This document shows, one piece after another, positions 55,766 through 64,000 of a stretch of DNA of 64,000 nt; position 1 is the first letter of the stretch, and every line of letters begins with the position of its first letter. The notes under the pieces were generated by a model, which was not told the DNA's origin, did no database searches, and saw only the letters and a program-made list of their open reading frames with translations. The DNA is taken from assembly GCA_022766385.1 (NCBI GenBank), contig JALEPJ010000056.1, positions 62,001-126,000 on the forward strand, written 5' to 3'. The DNA is from Rikenellaceae bacterium (GTDB lineage Bacteria > Bacteroidota > Bacteroidia > Bacteroidales > UBA932). A program made the position numbers and the translations under genes.

Positions 55766-56682
55766 AATTGAAAGACAGGCTCTCCACCAGCCTTTGCGGG
55801 GTGGAACTCGACAATCCTGTAATACCGGCGAGTGGAACATTCGGTTTCGGCTATGAGATGGCCGAAGTTTATGATATCAACATACTCGGTTCCATTTCTT
55901 TCAAGGGCACGACCCTTAATCCAAGATTCGGAAACCCTACTCCACGCATAGCTGAATGTGAATCCGGCCTTATCAACTCCGTGGGACTGCAGAATCCGGG
56001 CTTGGAGAAGGTAATAAGCGAGGAGCTTCCGAAACTCAGAAACTGCTTCCGCAAACCATTGATTGCCAATATCAGCGGATTTTCAGTAGATGAATATGTT
56101 CAGTGCTGCGAGAGAATGGATAAAGAAGAGCAGGTGGAGATACTCGAAGTGAACATCTCCTGTCCAAATGTCCATAACGGAGGAATGGCCTTCGGCACCT
56201 CTGCCCGGGCAGCAGCGGAAGTAACGGCTGCAGTCAGGGCTGTCACGACGAAAAAACTCTTCATCAAGCTCAGCCCGAATGTCACGGATATCGTAGCCAT
56301 TGCAAAGGCCTGTGAGGAAGCAGGAGCTGACGGCATCACCCTGATAAACACCCTGCTCGGAATGAGGATTGACACAATGAGGCGCAAGCCCGTGATTGCC
56401 AACAAAATGGGCGGTTTTTCAGGAAGGGCTATCTTCCCTGTGGCGCTGAGAATGGTATGGCAGGTTGCCAATGCTTGCAATATTGCGGTGATTGGCTGCG
56501 GTGGTGTAGCCAGCGCATCGGACGTGATTGAGATGATGATGGCAGGTGCATCAGCCGTTCAAGTGGGAGCAGAGAATCTCCACAATCCTTATGCTTGCAA
56601 GGAGATTATTGAAGCGCTTCCAGCAGAAATGGACAGACTGGGAATAGAAAGATTGAAAGATATAATAGGAATAGTTAAATAA
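55759..56682 (+). CDS. pyrD: Dihydroorotate dehydrogenase, class 1B catalytic subunit
   Basis: The 307-residue FMN enzyme oxidises dihydroorotate to orotate. [40 protein letters not shown] and the catalytic Cys135 in [12 protein letters not shown] define class 1 (class 2 has Ser here). With pyrK adjoining, class 1B is clear. It is soluble. The gene begins within pyrK and ends 2 bp before pyrF. Confidence 0.96.
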   Translation: MVELKDRLSTSLCGVELDNPVIPASGTFGFGYEMAEVYDINILGSISFKGTTLNPRFGNPTPRIAECESGLINSVGLQNPGLEKVISEELPKLRNCFRKPLIANISGFSVDEYVQCCERMDKEEQVEILEVNISCPNVHNGGMAFGTSARAAAEVTAAVRAVTTKKLFIKLSPNVTDIVAIAKACEEAGADGITLINTLLGMRIDTMRRKPVIANKMGGFSGRAIFPVALRMVWQVANACNIAVIGCGGVASASDVIEMMMAGASAVQVGAENLHNPYACKEIIEALPAEMDRLGIERLKDIIGIVK

Positions 56683-56684
56683 GT

Positions 56685-57386
56685 ATGGCAAAAGACGTTA
56701 TAGTAGCCTGCGACTTCAGCAGCGCAGAAAGGACTCTCGAGTTTCTCGACCTTTTCAAAGGAAGGAAGCCTTTCGTCAAGATAGGTATGGAGCTTTATTA
56801 TGCGGCAGGTCCCGAGATTGTAAGGGAAATCAAGAAACGCGGTCACAAAATTTTCCTGGACCTCAAGCTTCACGACATTCCCAACACAGTAAGGAAGACT
56901 ATGAGCGTGCTCTCACAGCTTGATGTGGATATGACCAATCTTCACGCGGCAGGCACGATTGAAATGATGAAAGCCGCCCTCGAAGGGCTCACAAGAGAGG
57001 ATGGCAGCAGACCTATACTCATTGCTGTGACCCAACTCACTTCTACCAGCGAGCAGAGGATGCAGGAGGAACTGCTCATTAATGCCAGCATAAGCGAGTG
57101 CATTGCCAAATATGCTGAAAACACCAGAGAAGCGGGTCTCGACGGCGTGGTTTGTTCCCCCCTTGAGGCAGGTATCATCAAGGAAAGATGCGGAGCAAAC
57201 TTCCTTACAATTACCCCGGGAGTACGTTTCGCAGATGCTGCGAAGGATGACCAGGTCCGCATCACCACTCCAGCCAAAGCCAGGGAACTGGGATCGGACT
57301 ACATCGTGGTCGGAAGGCCAATCACAGCGGCAGAATTCCCGGTTGCTGCCTATGAAAGATGTGTAGCAGAATTTTTAGGAGAATAA
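56685..57386 (+). CDS. pyrF: Orotidine-5'-phosphate decarboxylase
   Basis: The 233-residue TIM-barrel enzyme converts OMP to UMP. The catalytic D-K-x-x-D array is Asp59, Lys61 and Asp64 in [12 protein letters not shown]; the phosphate-binding end is ITPGVRF and YIVVGRPIT. It is the short bacterial form of about 230 residues, not the longer 270-residue form found in some other bacteria. It lies 2 bp after pyrD and 13 bp before pyrE. Confidence 0.96.
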   Translation: MAKDVIVACDFSSAERTLEFLDLFKGRKPFVKIGMELYYAAGPEIVREIKKRGHKIFLDLKLHDIPNTVRKTMSVLSQLDVDMTNLHAAGTIEMMKAALEGLTREDGSRPILIAVTQLTSTSEQRMQEELLINASISECIAKYAENTREAGLDGVVCSPLEAGIIKERCGANFLTITPGVRFADAAKDDQVRITTPAKARELGSDYIVVGRPITAAEFPVAAYERCVAEFLGE

Positions 57387-57399
57387 ATATCTGAATATT

Positions 57400-58008
57400 A
57401 TGAAGACTATCATTGCAAAGGAGCTTCTATCTATCAAGGCGGTTTTTCTCCGTCCTGATGAGCCGTTCACTTGGGCCAGCGGAATCAAGAGCCCTATCTA
57501 CTGTGACAACAGACTCACACTTTCTTCACCTTCAGTAAGATCCAAGATTGAGGCCGGACTATCTCAGTTGATATTGCAGCATTTTCCTGATTGTGAAATG
57601 CTTATGGGAACATCTACAGCCGGAATCGCTCACGCTGCCATAACGGCAACCATACTGAACCTTCCAATGGGTTATGTTCGCAGCAGCGCAAAGGACCACG
57701 GTCGCAGCAACCGTATTGAGGGCAGAATGGAGCCCGGTACCAAGGTTGTGGTTGTAGAGGATCTCATCTCTACGGGAGGCAGTTGCATCGAGGTGGTAGA
57801 AGCTTTGCGTGAAGCGGGAGCTGAGGTTCTCGGAATAGTCAGCATCTTCACCTACGGACTGAAAAAGGGCTTAGACCGCATTGCCGCTGCGAATACAGTA
57901 AATTATTCATTGTCAGACCTTGACGCACTTGTAGATATCGCAGTCAAGGAGAATTATATCACTGACGAGCAAAAAGAAACGGTTCTAAAGTTTAGAGATA
58001 GTCTATGA
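57400..58008 (+). CDS. pyrE: Orotate phosphoribosyltransferase
   Basis: This 202-residue type I phosphoribosyltransferase joins orotate with PRPP to give OMP. The PRPP loop is [17 protein letters not shown] at about 110-126; [11 protein letters not shown] and [17 protein letters not shown] are typical OPRT segments. It overlaps pyrB by 4 bp (ATGA). Confidence 0.95.
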   Translation: MKTIIAKELLSIKAVFLRPDEPFTWASGIKSPIYCDNRLTLSSPSVRSKIEAGLSQLILQHFPDCEMLMGTSTAGIAHAAITATILNLPMGYVRSSAKDHGRSNRIEGRMEPGTKVVVVEDLISTGGSCIEVVEALREAGAEVLGIVSIFTYGLKKGLDRIAAANTVNYSLSDLDALVDIAVKENYITDEQKETVLKFRDSL

Positions 58009-59093
58009 AACACTTGATTGACCCTACCGATCTCACTCTGGTTGAGACCAATAATATAATTGCTCTTGCCGAGGAAATCATTGCGCATCCCGAGTATTAT
58101 ACTGCCAGAATGAAAGGCAAGAAACTCGCCACCCTTTTCTACGAGCCAAGTACAAGGACAAGGCTCAGTTTCACCACGGCAATGATGGAGCTTGGAGGCA
58201 ACGTTCTGGGCTTCTCGGACCCCAGAAACTCGTCTGTCAGCAAGGGTGAAACCATGCAGGATACAGTGAGGGTAATGGGCTGCTTCGCAGACATCATTGC
58301 CATCAGACACAACATCGAAGGAGCTCCTCTCGCAGCAGCGGAAGTATCCAAGGTGCCTATCATCAATGCCGGTGACGGCAGTCACGCCCATCCGACCCAG
58401 ACACTTACCGACCTTTTGACCATCAAAAGGGAAATAGGTCATTTGGACAATATCACCATAGGCTTCTGCGGAGACCTTCGCTTCGGACGAACAGTTCATT
58501 CTCTAATCAAGGCGCTTGCAAGGTATGAAGGCAATAAAGTAATCCTCATTGCTCCGGATGACCTTCGTCTGCCGGACTATATCAGGAATGACGAGGACCT
58601 TAACAGGAGACTGGAATTCAGAGAAGTCCAGACTATGGAAGAGGTTATGCCTGAACTTGACATCCTTTATATGACACGTGTTCAACAGGAGCGTTTCCTC
58701 GATCAGGACGAGTTTGACAGAGTCAAGGACAGTTTCGTACTGACACTTGACAAGCTCAAGACTGCAAAGGAGAAAATGGCCATCCTTCACCCATTGCCAC
58801 GTGTAAACGAAATACTTCAGGAAGTGGACAGCGATCCGCGCGCTGCATATTTCCGTCAGGTTGAAAGCGGTAAGTTTGTAAGAATGGCCCTTCTGAGCCG
58901 GCTAATTGATTGGAAAAACGACCCGGCCCACGAGCTGGCAGCAAGGGATGAAATGGAGGCAGATGAGGCACAAAAGTACCATTGTACCAATGCAAACTGC
59001 ATCTGCAACCGCGAGCCGGTTAGACGTCGTATCAAACTTCACGCAGACGGGACAGTAAGATGTCTCTACTGCGATGCAAAAGCAAAATTATAG
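58005..59093 (+). CDS. pyrB: Aspartate carbamoyltransferase with fused PyrI-type zinc domain
   Basis: The 362-residue protein has a normal ATCase catalytic chain (about 1-305): carbamoyl-phosphate loop [11 protein letters not shown] at 47-57, HPTQTLTDL at 129-137 and [10 protein letters not shown] at 261-270. After a charged linker (about 306-325) comes a zinc-ribbon with Cys327-x4-Cys332 and Cys353-x2-Cys356, plus the NCICNREPV segment. This matches the zinc half of the regulatory chain PyrI (E. coli Cys109/114/138/141, NCISHAEPV). The allosteric nucleotide-binding half of PyrI, about 100 residues, is absent, and no separate pyrI lies in the window. The zinc domain probably stabilises contacts between catalytic chains, and the enzyme may have no ATP/CTP control (inference). 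Confidence 0.94.
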   Translation: MKHLIDPTDLTLVETNNIIALAEEIIAHPEYYTARMKGKKLATLFYEPSTRTRLSFTTAMMELGGNVLGFSDPRNSSVSKGETMQDTVRVMGCFADIIAIRHNIEGAPLAAAEVSKVPIINAGDGSHAHPTQTLTDLLTIKREIGHLDNITIGFCGDLRFGRTVHSLIKALARYEGNKVILIAPDDLRLPDYIRNDEDLNRRLEFREVQTMEEVMPELDILYMTRVQQERFLDQDEFDRVKDSFVLTLDKLKTAKEKMAILHPLPRVNEILQEVDSDPRAAYFRQVESGKFVRMALLSRLIDWKNDPAHELAARDEMEADEAQKYHCTNANCICNREPVRRRIKLHADGTVRCLYCDAKAKL

Positions 59094-60287
59094 CTCTTTA
59101 ATCTTTTTGGCGAGGTATCCGGCGAAAATGACCTGAACAGGTCCGCCGGAAACCGGCTGCCAGAACTTCACCATATCTGCCAGGTCGTTAGGTACTGCGT
59201 ACTCCGGTATGCCCTGGCCGAAGTCTATTTCATTGGCCCTGAACTTCAGCTGATTATTTATATAGAAAAGTTCAGGATTCGGGCAGTTCATCTTGGATGG
59301 ATCAAAAGGAAAATACGGAAGACTGTATTCAGATGAGGCCAGCGACAAACGCGTGTTCTCATCCATTATTTTATTATCCAGGCACAAATCAAGCTTCTTC
59401 TGAATATCGCTTGCCAGCTCCTCCAGACTTGAATCGGAAGTAAATCTGCCCGGGAGGATTAAAGCCTGTGAGATATTGCCGCAAAAAGAATCAGGAATAC
59501 CGTCTACCCTGTTTCTCAGGTCAGCCACCTCAGCCAAAAGGAAAGTCTTTCTATTCGGATAGTATTTCAGCAGCTTCTTCATTGCAATGGCGCACAAGGC
59601 AGCATTGCTGCGCACAGAAGCAGCGTCGCGCAGGGCGCTTATTTCTTCCTGGCTGATATCAATGTTGACCGTGTCCTTGATCTTTGCCATTCTGACGGTA
59701 TTGAATATCATCTTCACCACGGATTTGAGGCCGATTTTTGGCCATCCAAGCTCAAGGATGCGCTTTTCAACCTTTTCCTTTGGTAAGGCTGTCGGATCAG
59801 GCAGGAGAGACTGGTCAACCACCATAGGAGTGATGCTCTCCCCTTTCGTCACAGAAGCCCATTGCCCTATCAACTTGTAGAAACTGTTTCCGTCCAAAGC
59901 GGCGTGGGCGCACTGTACTACAAGGGCAGCTCCATCCTTAAGCTTAACGAGAGAGGCGCTGAATGCTTCATTCTTTCCATTCTTGAAGGCCTTGACATCA
60001 TATTCCTTGACCAGTTTATAAGCCTGAATGCCCCGAATGTCCGAAATGCTTGTCGAACTGGCATCCACAGTTTCGAAAACAGGGTCCGGGATGGACTCGC
60101 TGTCCCAAATGATGGACTTTGAGGCTTCTTCATATCTGCCTCTTAGTACTGGATACTCTGCCAAAACCTTAACAAGCGCAGCTTTCAACGTATCGAAGTC
60201 CGGGAGCGAGCGGTAGATCCAGGCTCCCTTAATTGTCATTCCAAGACAGAATGCGTCAAAGGATGACAATCTCCATTGTCCTTTCAT
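59088..60287 (-). CDS. BAHD-like (HXXXD) acyltransferase
   Basis: The 399-residue protein has the two-domain layout of the BAHD/condensation-type acyltransferases best known from plants. Recognisable parts, in order, are LSSFDAFC near the N-terminus, LPDFDTLKAALVKVLAEYPVLRGRY, the catalytic HxxxDG as His128-AAL-Asp132-Gly, VADLRNRVDGIPDSFCGN (BAHD structural block) and DFGQG at 355-359, the counterpart of DFGWG. Such enzymes move an acyl group from CoA to an alcohol or amine. Donor and acceptor are unknown. It lies 24 bp after glnN on the same strand and may be co-transcribed with it; its stop overlaps the end of pyrB. There is no signal peptide. Confidence 0.8.
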   Translation of the reverse strand: MKGQWRLSSFDAFCLGMTIKGAWIYRSLPDFDTLKAALVKVLAEYPVLRGRYEEASKSIIWDSESIPDPVFETVDASSTSISDIRGIQAYKLVKEYDVKAFKNGKNEAFSASLVKLKDGAALVVQCAHAALDGNSFYKLIGQWASVTKGESITPMVVDQSLLPDPTALPKEKVEKRILELGWPKIGLKSVVKMIFNTVRMAKIKDTVNIDISQEEISALRDAASVRSNAALCAIAMKKLLKYYPNRKTFLLAEVADLRNRVDGIPDSFCGNISQALILPGRFTSDSSLEELASDIQKKLDLCLDNKIMDENTRLSLASSEYSLPYFPFDPSKMNCPNPELFYINNQLKFRANEIDFGQGIPEYAVPNDLADMVKFWQPVSGGPVQVIFAGYLAKKIKEL

Positions 60288-60311
60288 AGCAAGATAATTA
60301 ATTGATATTGT

Positions 60312-62498
60312 TTAGCTTATAAAAAGCAGTTCCCTGTACTTAGGAAGTGGCCAAAGCTTGTTGTCTACCATTTCCTCAAGTTTGTCAAGAGGTTTTCTAA
60401 TTGAGAAGAGCGACTCGGCGATATCGTGATAGGCCATGGCCTTGGCGTATGCATTCTCGAGAACATTGGCGCGTTTTCTGGCCTCGGTCATATCTTCAAC
60501 CTTCTTCTGAAGCTCGGATACACATTCTGAAATCTTCTTTACTGTCTCTATCTCAAAGGCAGCCACAACAGCATAGTCTTCAGGAAAGACCTCCTTGCTT
60601 CCGGCAATATTGTCCAGAAGGACCTTCTTGTAGTCCAATGCGGCAGGGATGATATGGTTCAATGCCATCCTACCCATAACCCGGGCCTCGATCTGCACTT
60701 TCTTGCAATAAATCTCCCACTTGACCTCGTTGCGTGCCTCCAGCTCGGACAAAGAGTACACTCCGGTCTTGGTAAACATCTCCACGGAAGCCGGATTGGA
60801 GAAGGTCTTTATCATCTCAGGGACTCTGGTCTCCACATCCAGACCACGTCTTGCCGCCTCCCGCCTCCATTCTTCAGAATAGCCATTGCCATCAAAACAA
60901 ATGACATCAATGATAGAGGCAATGATAGGCTTCAGCACATCCATAATGGCGACATTGACATTTTTCCCGCTCGCGAGCTCCTTGTCAAGCGCCAGCTTGA
61001 AATCTATCAATTGTTCGGCTACTGCCGCGCTGATGGTAGTGACGGCTCCGGCGCAATTGGCGCTCGAACCAACGGCACGGAACTCGAAACGGTTGCCGGT
61101 GAATGCGAAAGGAGAAGTACGGTTGCGATCCGTATTGTCAACAAAGAGCTCAGGAATCTCAACCAGACCAACGGACTGCCCCTTCTTCCCGGCAATCTCT
61201 ATCGGAGTGTCAGACGGAACCTCAAGCAACTTGCGCAAAACCTCAGTCATAGTCCTTCCAAGGAAGGCAGAAACGATCGCAGGAGGGGCCTCATTGGCAC
61301 CAAGCCTGTGAGCATTGGTGGCTGACGCAATGCTGGCTTTCAAGAGAGCATTGTGCTTTTGAACAGCAGCCAGCACATTCACGAAGAAAGTGATGAATTG
61401 GAGATTGCCCATAGCATCCTTTCCAGGTGCGAGAAGCTGAGTACCCGTATCGGTTCCCAGAGACCAGTTGTTGTGCTTTCCTGAACCGTTAATTCCCTCA
61501 AAAGGCTTCTCGTGGAAAAGAACAACGAAGCCGTGCTTACGGGCTATGGTATTCATCAGGTTCATCACCATCTGGTTCTGATCATTTGCCAGATTAGCCT
61601 CTCCATAGATTGGTGCAAGTTCGAACTGGTTGGGTGCCACCTCGTTATGACGGGTCTTGATAGGAATGCCGAGTTTATGGCCGGCCACCTCGAGTTCGCG
61701 CATAAAGGCTGCCACTCTAGTCGGAATTGCTCCGAAATAATGGTCATCAAGCTGCTGGTTCTTGGATGAAGCGTGGCCCATTAGGGTACGTCCGGTAATC
61801 ATAAGGTCAGGACGTGCAGCATACAGGTCCTCATCGACGAGGAAATATTCCTGCTCCCAGCCAAGATATGAATAAACTTTGTTTACCTTAGGATCAAAAA
61901 TCCGGCATATTGGAAGCGCAGCATCACTGACGGCCTTTAAGGCCTTCTTAAGAGGAGTCTTATAGTCCAGGGCCTCACCGGTATAGGATACGAACACTGT
62001 AGGTATACAAAGCGTATCATCCTGAATGAAAACCGGAGAGGTAGGATCCCATGCGGTATAGCCTCTGGCCTCGAAAGTAGCGCGTATTCCACCGTTCGGG
62101 AAAGATGAGGCATCAGGTTCTTGTTGAATGAGGCTCTTTCCGTCGAAGGTCTCTATGACTCCGCCCTTTCTGTCATAGTCAATGAGAGAGTCGTGTTTTT
62201 CCGCAGTTCCGTCAGTCAAAGGCTGGAACCAGTGCGTCACGTGCGTAACACCGTGTTCCAGTGCCCATTTCTTCATTCCTGCAGCCACTGCATCAGCAGT
62301 TTTCCTATCAAGAGGAATTCCGTTGTCAATGCAGTCAAGAAAAGCTTGAAGCGAGTCTGCATCAAGATACTTATGCATTTTGGTGCGGTCAAAAACGAGG
62401 TCTCCGAAATAATCGGAAGGAAGACCGGAAGGCATTTCAAGCGGAATGGCCTTCTTGGTAAAGGCTTTATTGACTAGTTCAGATCTCGAGGAGTTCAT
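60312..62498 (-). CDS. glnN: Glutamine synthetase type III
   Basis: The 728-residue enzyme makes glutamine from glutamate, ammonia and ATP. It is the long type III (GlnN) form common in Bacteroidota and cyanobacteria: VTHWFQPLTDGTAEKHDSLIDY near 80-102, GWEQEYFLVDEDLY, KTRHNEVAPNQFELAPIYGEANLANDQNQ, NGSGKHNNWSLGTDTG and NRTSPFAFTGNRFEFRAVGSS. Length equals the family (about 725). It is the probable first gene before the BAHD-like gene, behind a -7 match. Confidence 0.96.
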   Translation of the reverse strand: MNSSRSELVNKAFTKKAIPLEMPSGLPSDYFGDLVFDRTKMHKYLDADSLQAFLDCIDNGIPLDRKTADAVAAGMKKWALEHGVTHVTHWFQPLTDGTAEKHDSLIDYDRKGGVIETFDGKSLIQQEPDASSFPNGGIRATFEARGYTAWDPTSPVFIQDDTLCIPTVFVSYTGEALDYKTPLKKALKAVSDAALPICRIFDPKVNKVYSYLGWEQEYFLVDEDLYAARPDLMITGRTLMGHASSKNQQLDDHYFGAIPTRVAAFMRELEVAGHKLGIPIKTRHNEVAPNQFELAPIYGEANLANDQNQMVMNLMNTIARKHGFVVLFHEKPFEGINGSGKHNNWSLGTDTGTQLLAPGKDAMGNLQFITFFVNVLAAVQKHNALLKASIASATNAHRLGANEAPPAIVSAFLGRTMTEVLRKLLEVPSDTPIEIAGKKGQSVGLVEIPELFVDNTDRNRTSPFAFTGNRFEFRAVGSSANCAGAVTTISAAVAEQLIDFKLALDKELASGKNVNVAIMDVLKPIIASIIDVICFDGNGYSEEWRREAARRGLDVETRVPEMIKTFSNPASVEMFTKTGVYSLSELEARNEVKWEIYCKKVQIEARVMGRMALNHIIPAALDYKKVLLDNIAGSKEVFPEDYAVVAAFEIETVKKISECVSELQKKVEDMTEARKRANVLENAYAKAMAYHDIAESLFSIRKPLDKLEEMVDNKLWPLPKYRELLFIS

Positions 62499-62536
62499 AT
62501 CTTACACATTAATCGGATAAAGATATAAACTCCTCA

Positions 62537-62571
62537 CAAAACTAACAAAAAATAGTATGGACAATTTCAAA
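62537..62571 (-). promoter_or_regulatory. Probable promoter of glnN
   Basis: On the minus strand, TAGTTTTG (62,544-62,537) is an exact -7 match, 39 bp before the glnN ATG. The nearest TTTG (62,571-62,568) is 23 nt away, slightly over the usual spacing. Confidence 0.45.
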
Positions 62572-62573
62572 TA

Positions 62574-64000
62574 TCAATAAATCAGCTTCATATCGTCAAC
62601 CCATAGGGTGCTGGATGCAGAGCCTGTGAAATAATCACCATACTTGCTTGCCGCACAAGAGATAATGATATGGGTAGGTACTTTGGACCGGCTTCTGTAA
62701 TCAAGCGGTATCGTGATTTCCTCCCAACCATCACTGCTCTTGTCGCTTTCGAAGACTCCATAGGCTATAACATCCTCTGAAGCAGGATTGAAGAAGCTGC
62801 TTCTATCAGTTGTATTTACCTGGACAGGGCATTCAGGAGTACCACCGTATTTACGGTAATCCCAACAACCTAAGGCAATGAAGACCTGGCACTTATCATC
62901 ATCTCCCATACGTACAGTTTCGGAATCAGGGAAAGAGTTGATGTAATCGATCTTGCCTGACTTGTACTTAAGTGAGAGTTTCAAGGCCTGAGGACGAGCA
63001 GTAAACGGACGGCCGAAGTTGACCTTTCCGCCTTGGATTCCTACCAGACCTCCGAATTCTCCGGAGAACATATTGCCTGCAGCAAACTTGATGACAACAT
63101 ACCGTGAGTCCATACGGGAAGAGGCCTCGCCCTCCGCTTTCTCATCCGTATCTGGCATACAGATAGAATAGCTTGAGCCTACCGTAGTAGAACCGTAATT
63201 TCCGCTGTCCCACCATTTTTTGTTCCAAAGCATAGATTCAGGGTCATAGAAGGAGTAATAGTTCTGGGACTCGCATTTTGAATAGACTTCAAAGCCTGCA
63301 TTAGGTATAGGAAGTTCCTCGCCAGTAGTAAACTCTTCGCTCAGAGTCTCATTATTGCCGCTATAGGCTATGCACTCATATGTCGTTTGAGGCTCAAGGC
63401 CATCAATTCCAGCCGTAAAAGTACCTCCATCGGAGCTTATGGATGCTGCATCTACTTCAATCCATTCCTGGTCGCCCTTCAAACGGTATCTGAAGCCATT
63501 GTCCGAGCCTTCAATGCCGGTAGCAGTGAGCCATGCTATACGCGTCCAAGCATCAACGGAAACCCAATCTACAAGGGTCTCACTCCTGTCGACATACAAT
63601 GTCCATTGCTCAGTTCTGCCGTGATAGGTGATACTGACTTCTACAGGTTCTGAGAAGTCAACCGGGCCATTGAATACCCTTGAGTATTCGGTAATGTCAC
63701 GTGGACCGAGTTTCAAGGAGTTGACGCTGATCCATGAAAGCGAGATACGGGGACTGACATAGGCTATTGCCCTTCTGTTCCGTTCATCTATTACCGACTT
63801 GCCGACCTGGCCGGAGACCGTGAAATATCTTTCAATATTCTGTTCCGCGGCAATGGTCCAGGTATAATCCTGATATGTCCTGACATTGAACTCGAATGGC
63901 TGCGAAAGGTCAATGGATACAGGGAAGCTCTCTGTCAACTTGGACAAATCATCCTTGAAACTCGGTTCCCCGATTTTTACAGCCGTAATATCCGTGACTT
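62574..64000 (-). CDS. PCMD-type (putative carbohydrate metabolism domain) surface protein, 5' end cut by window edge
   Basis: The frame is open from the right edge to the stop at 62,574, so about 475 C-terminal residues are visible and start and signal are missing. The N-terminal visible part has Ig/BACON-like repeats (VSIDLSQPFEFNVRTYQDYTWTI; VNSLKLGPRDITEYSRVF; VDWVSVDAWTRIAWLTATG). A fibronectin-like segment (RYRLKGDQEWIEV...TFTAGIDGLEPQTTYECIAYSG) follows, then a PCMD-like domain from about PIPNAGFEVYSK to WVDDMKLIY with the signature strands LSLKYKSGKID and WEEITIPLDYRS. Such proteins are surface lipoproteins thought to bind glycans or proteins; function is unproven. No neighbour helps to define its role. 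Confidence 0.75.
   Translation of the reverse strand, partial: VTDITAVKIGEPSFKDDLSKLTESFPVSIDLSQPFEFNVRTYQDYTWTIAAEQNIERYFTVSGQVGKSVIDERNRRAIAYVSPRISLSWISVNSLKLGPRDITEYSRVFNGPVDFSEPVEVSITYHGRTEQWTLYVDRSETLVDWVSVDAWTRIAWLTATGIEGSDNGFRYRLKGDQEWIEVDAASISSDGGTFTAGIDGLEPQTTYECIAYSGNNETLSEEFTTGEELPIPNAGFEVYSKCESQNYYSFYDPESMLWNKKWWDSGNYGSTTVGSSYSICMPDTDEKAEGEASSRMDSRYVVIKFAAGNMFSGEFGGLVGIQGGKVNFGRPFTARPQALKLSLKYKSGKIDYINSFPDSETVRMGDDDKCQVFIALGCWDYRKYGGTPECPVQVNTTDRSSFFNPASEDVIAYGVFESDKSSDGWEEITIPLDYRSRSKVPTHIIISCAASKYGDYFTGSASSTLWVDDMKLIY

Overview
The window looks like chromosomal DNA of an anaerobic, glycan-degrading Bacteroidota (most likely order Bacteroidales). The evidence is a SusC/SusD pair with TIG-domain surface lipoproteins, many Bacteroidota-type lipoproteins, a type III glutamine synthetase, a BtuB/BtuG-like vitamin B12 uptake pair, a fimbrillin-like domain, and repeated matches to the Bacteroidota promoter consensus (TTTG, 19-21 nt, TAnnTTTG). 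The genus cannot be fixed from the sequence alone. No tRNA, rRNA, CRISPR array, insertion sequence or phage gene was seen.

Positions 1-23,973 hold a polysaccharide utilisation locus for beta-mannan, probably acetylated glucomannan. A leftward arm encodes a cellobiose 2-epimerase, a GH31 with a PA14-like insert and a SASA-type acetylesterase (cut by the left edge). An AraC regulator is divergent to it. A rightward operon behind a consensus promoter encodes a CE7 esterase, SusC, SusD, a two-TIG glycan binder, a six-TIG glycan binder, an internal intrinsic terminator, then GH5, GH26, GH130, a GPH-family sugar symporter and a GH94 phosphorylase. The inferred pathway is: surface deacetylation and endo-cleavage, SusCD import, uptake of disaccharides by the symporter, epimerisation of mannobiose to mannosylglucose and phosphorolysis by GH130, with cellobiose taken by GH94.

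Positions 23,977-32,123 are a second leftward operon: GH3, an alpha/beta hydrolase, a type B carboxylesterase and a large tandem beta-helix protein fused to a propeller-like region. From 32,274 to 44,094 lie mostly household and accessory genes: AI-2E-family permease, Pif1/Dda-like helicase, CE1 esterase, O-acetylhomoserine sulfhydrylase, AspT/YidE-type transporter with a DUF4250 protein, GltS, L-serine dehydratase and a two-domain esterase.

From 44,201 come a tricorn-type protease, a fimbrillin/esterase-like-phytase fusion lipoprotein and a lipid kinase. A cobalamin riboswitch follows, controlling a BtuB-type receptor and a BtuG-like propeller lipoprotein. Positions 53,578-59,093 are a complete six-gene pyrimidine operon (pyrC-K-D-F-E-B). 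It is preceded by a strong promoter, a 26-codon U-rich leader ORF and an intrinsic terminator arranged like the UTP-sensing attenuator of enterobacterial pyrBI. Its PyrB carries a C-terminal zinc-ribbon that resembles only the zinc half of PyrI. A BAHD-like acyltransferase, glnN and a truncated PCMD-type lipoprotein end the window.

The observations most worth checking are the pyr leader/attenuator, the PyrB-zinc-domain fusion, the bacterial BAHD homologue, the fimbrillin-phytase fusion, the terminator inside the mannan operon and the beta-helix/propeller fusion.
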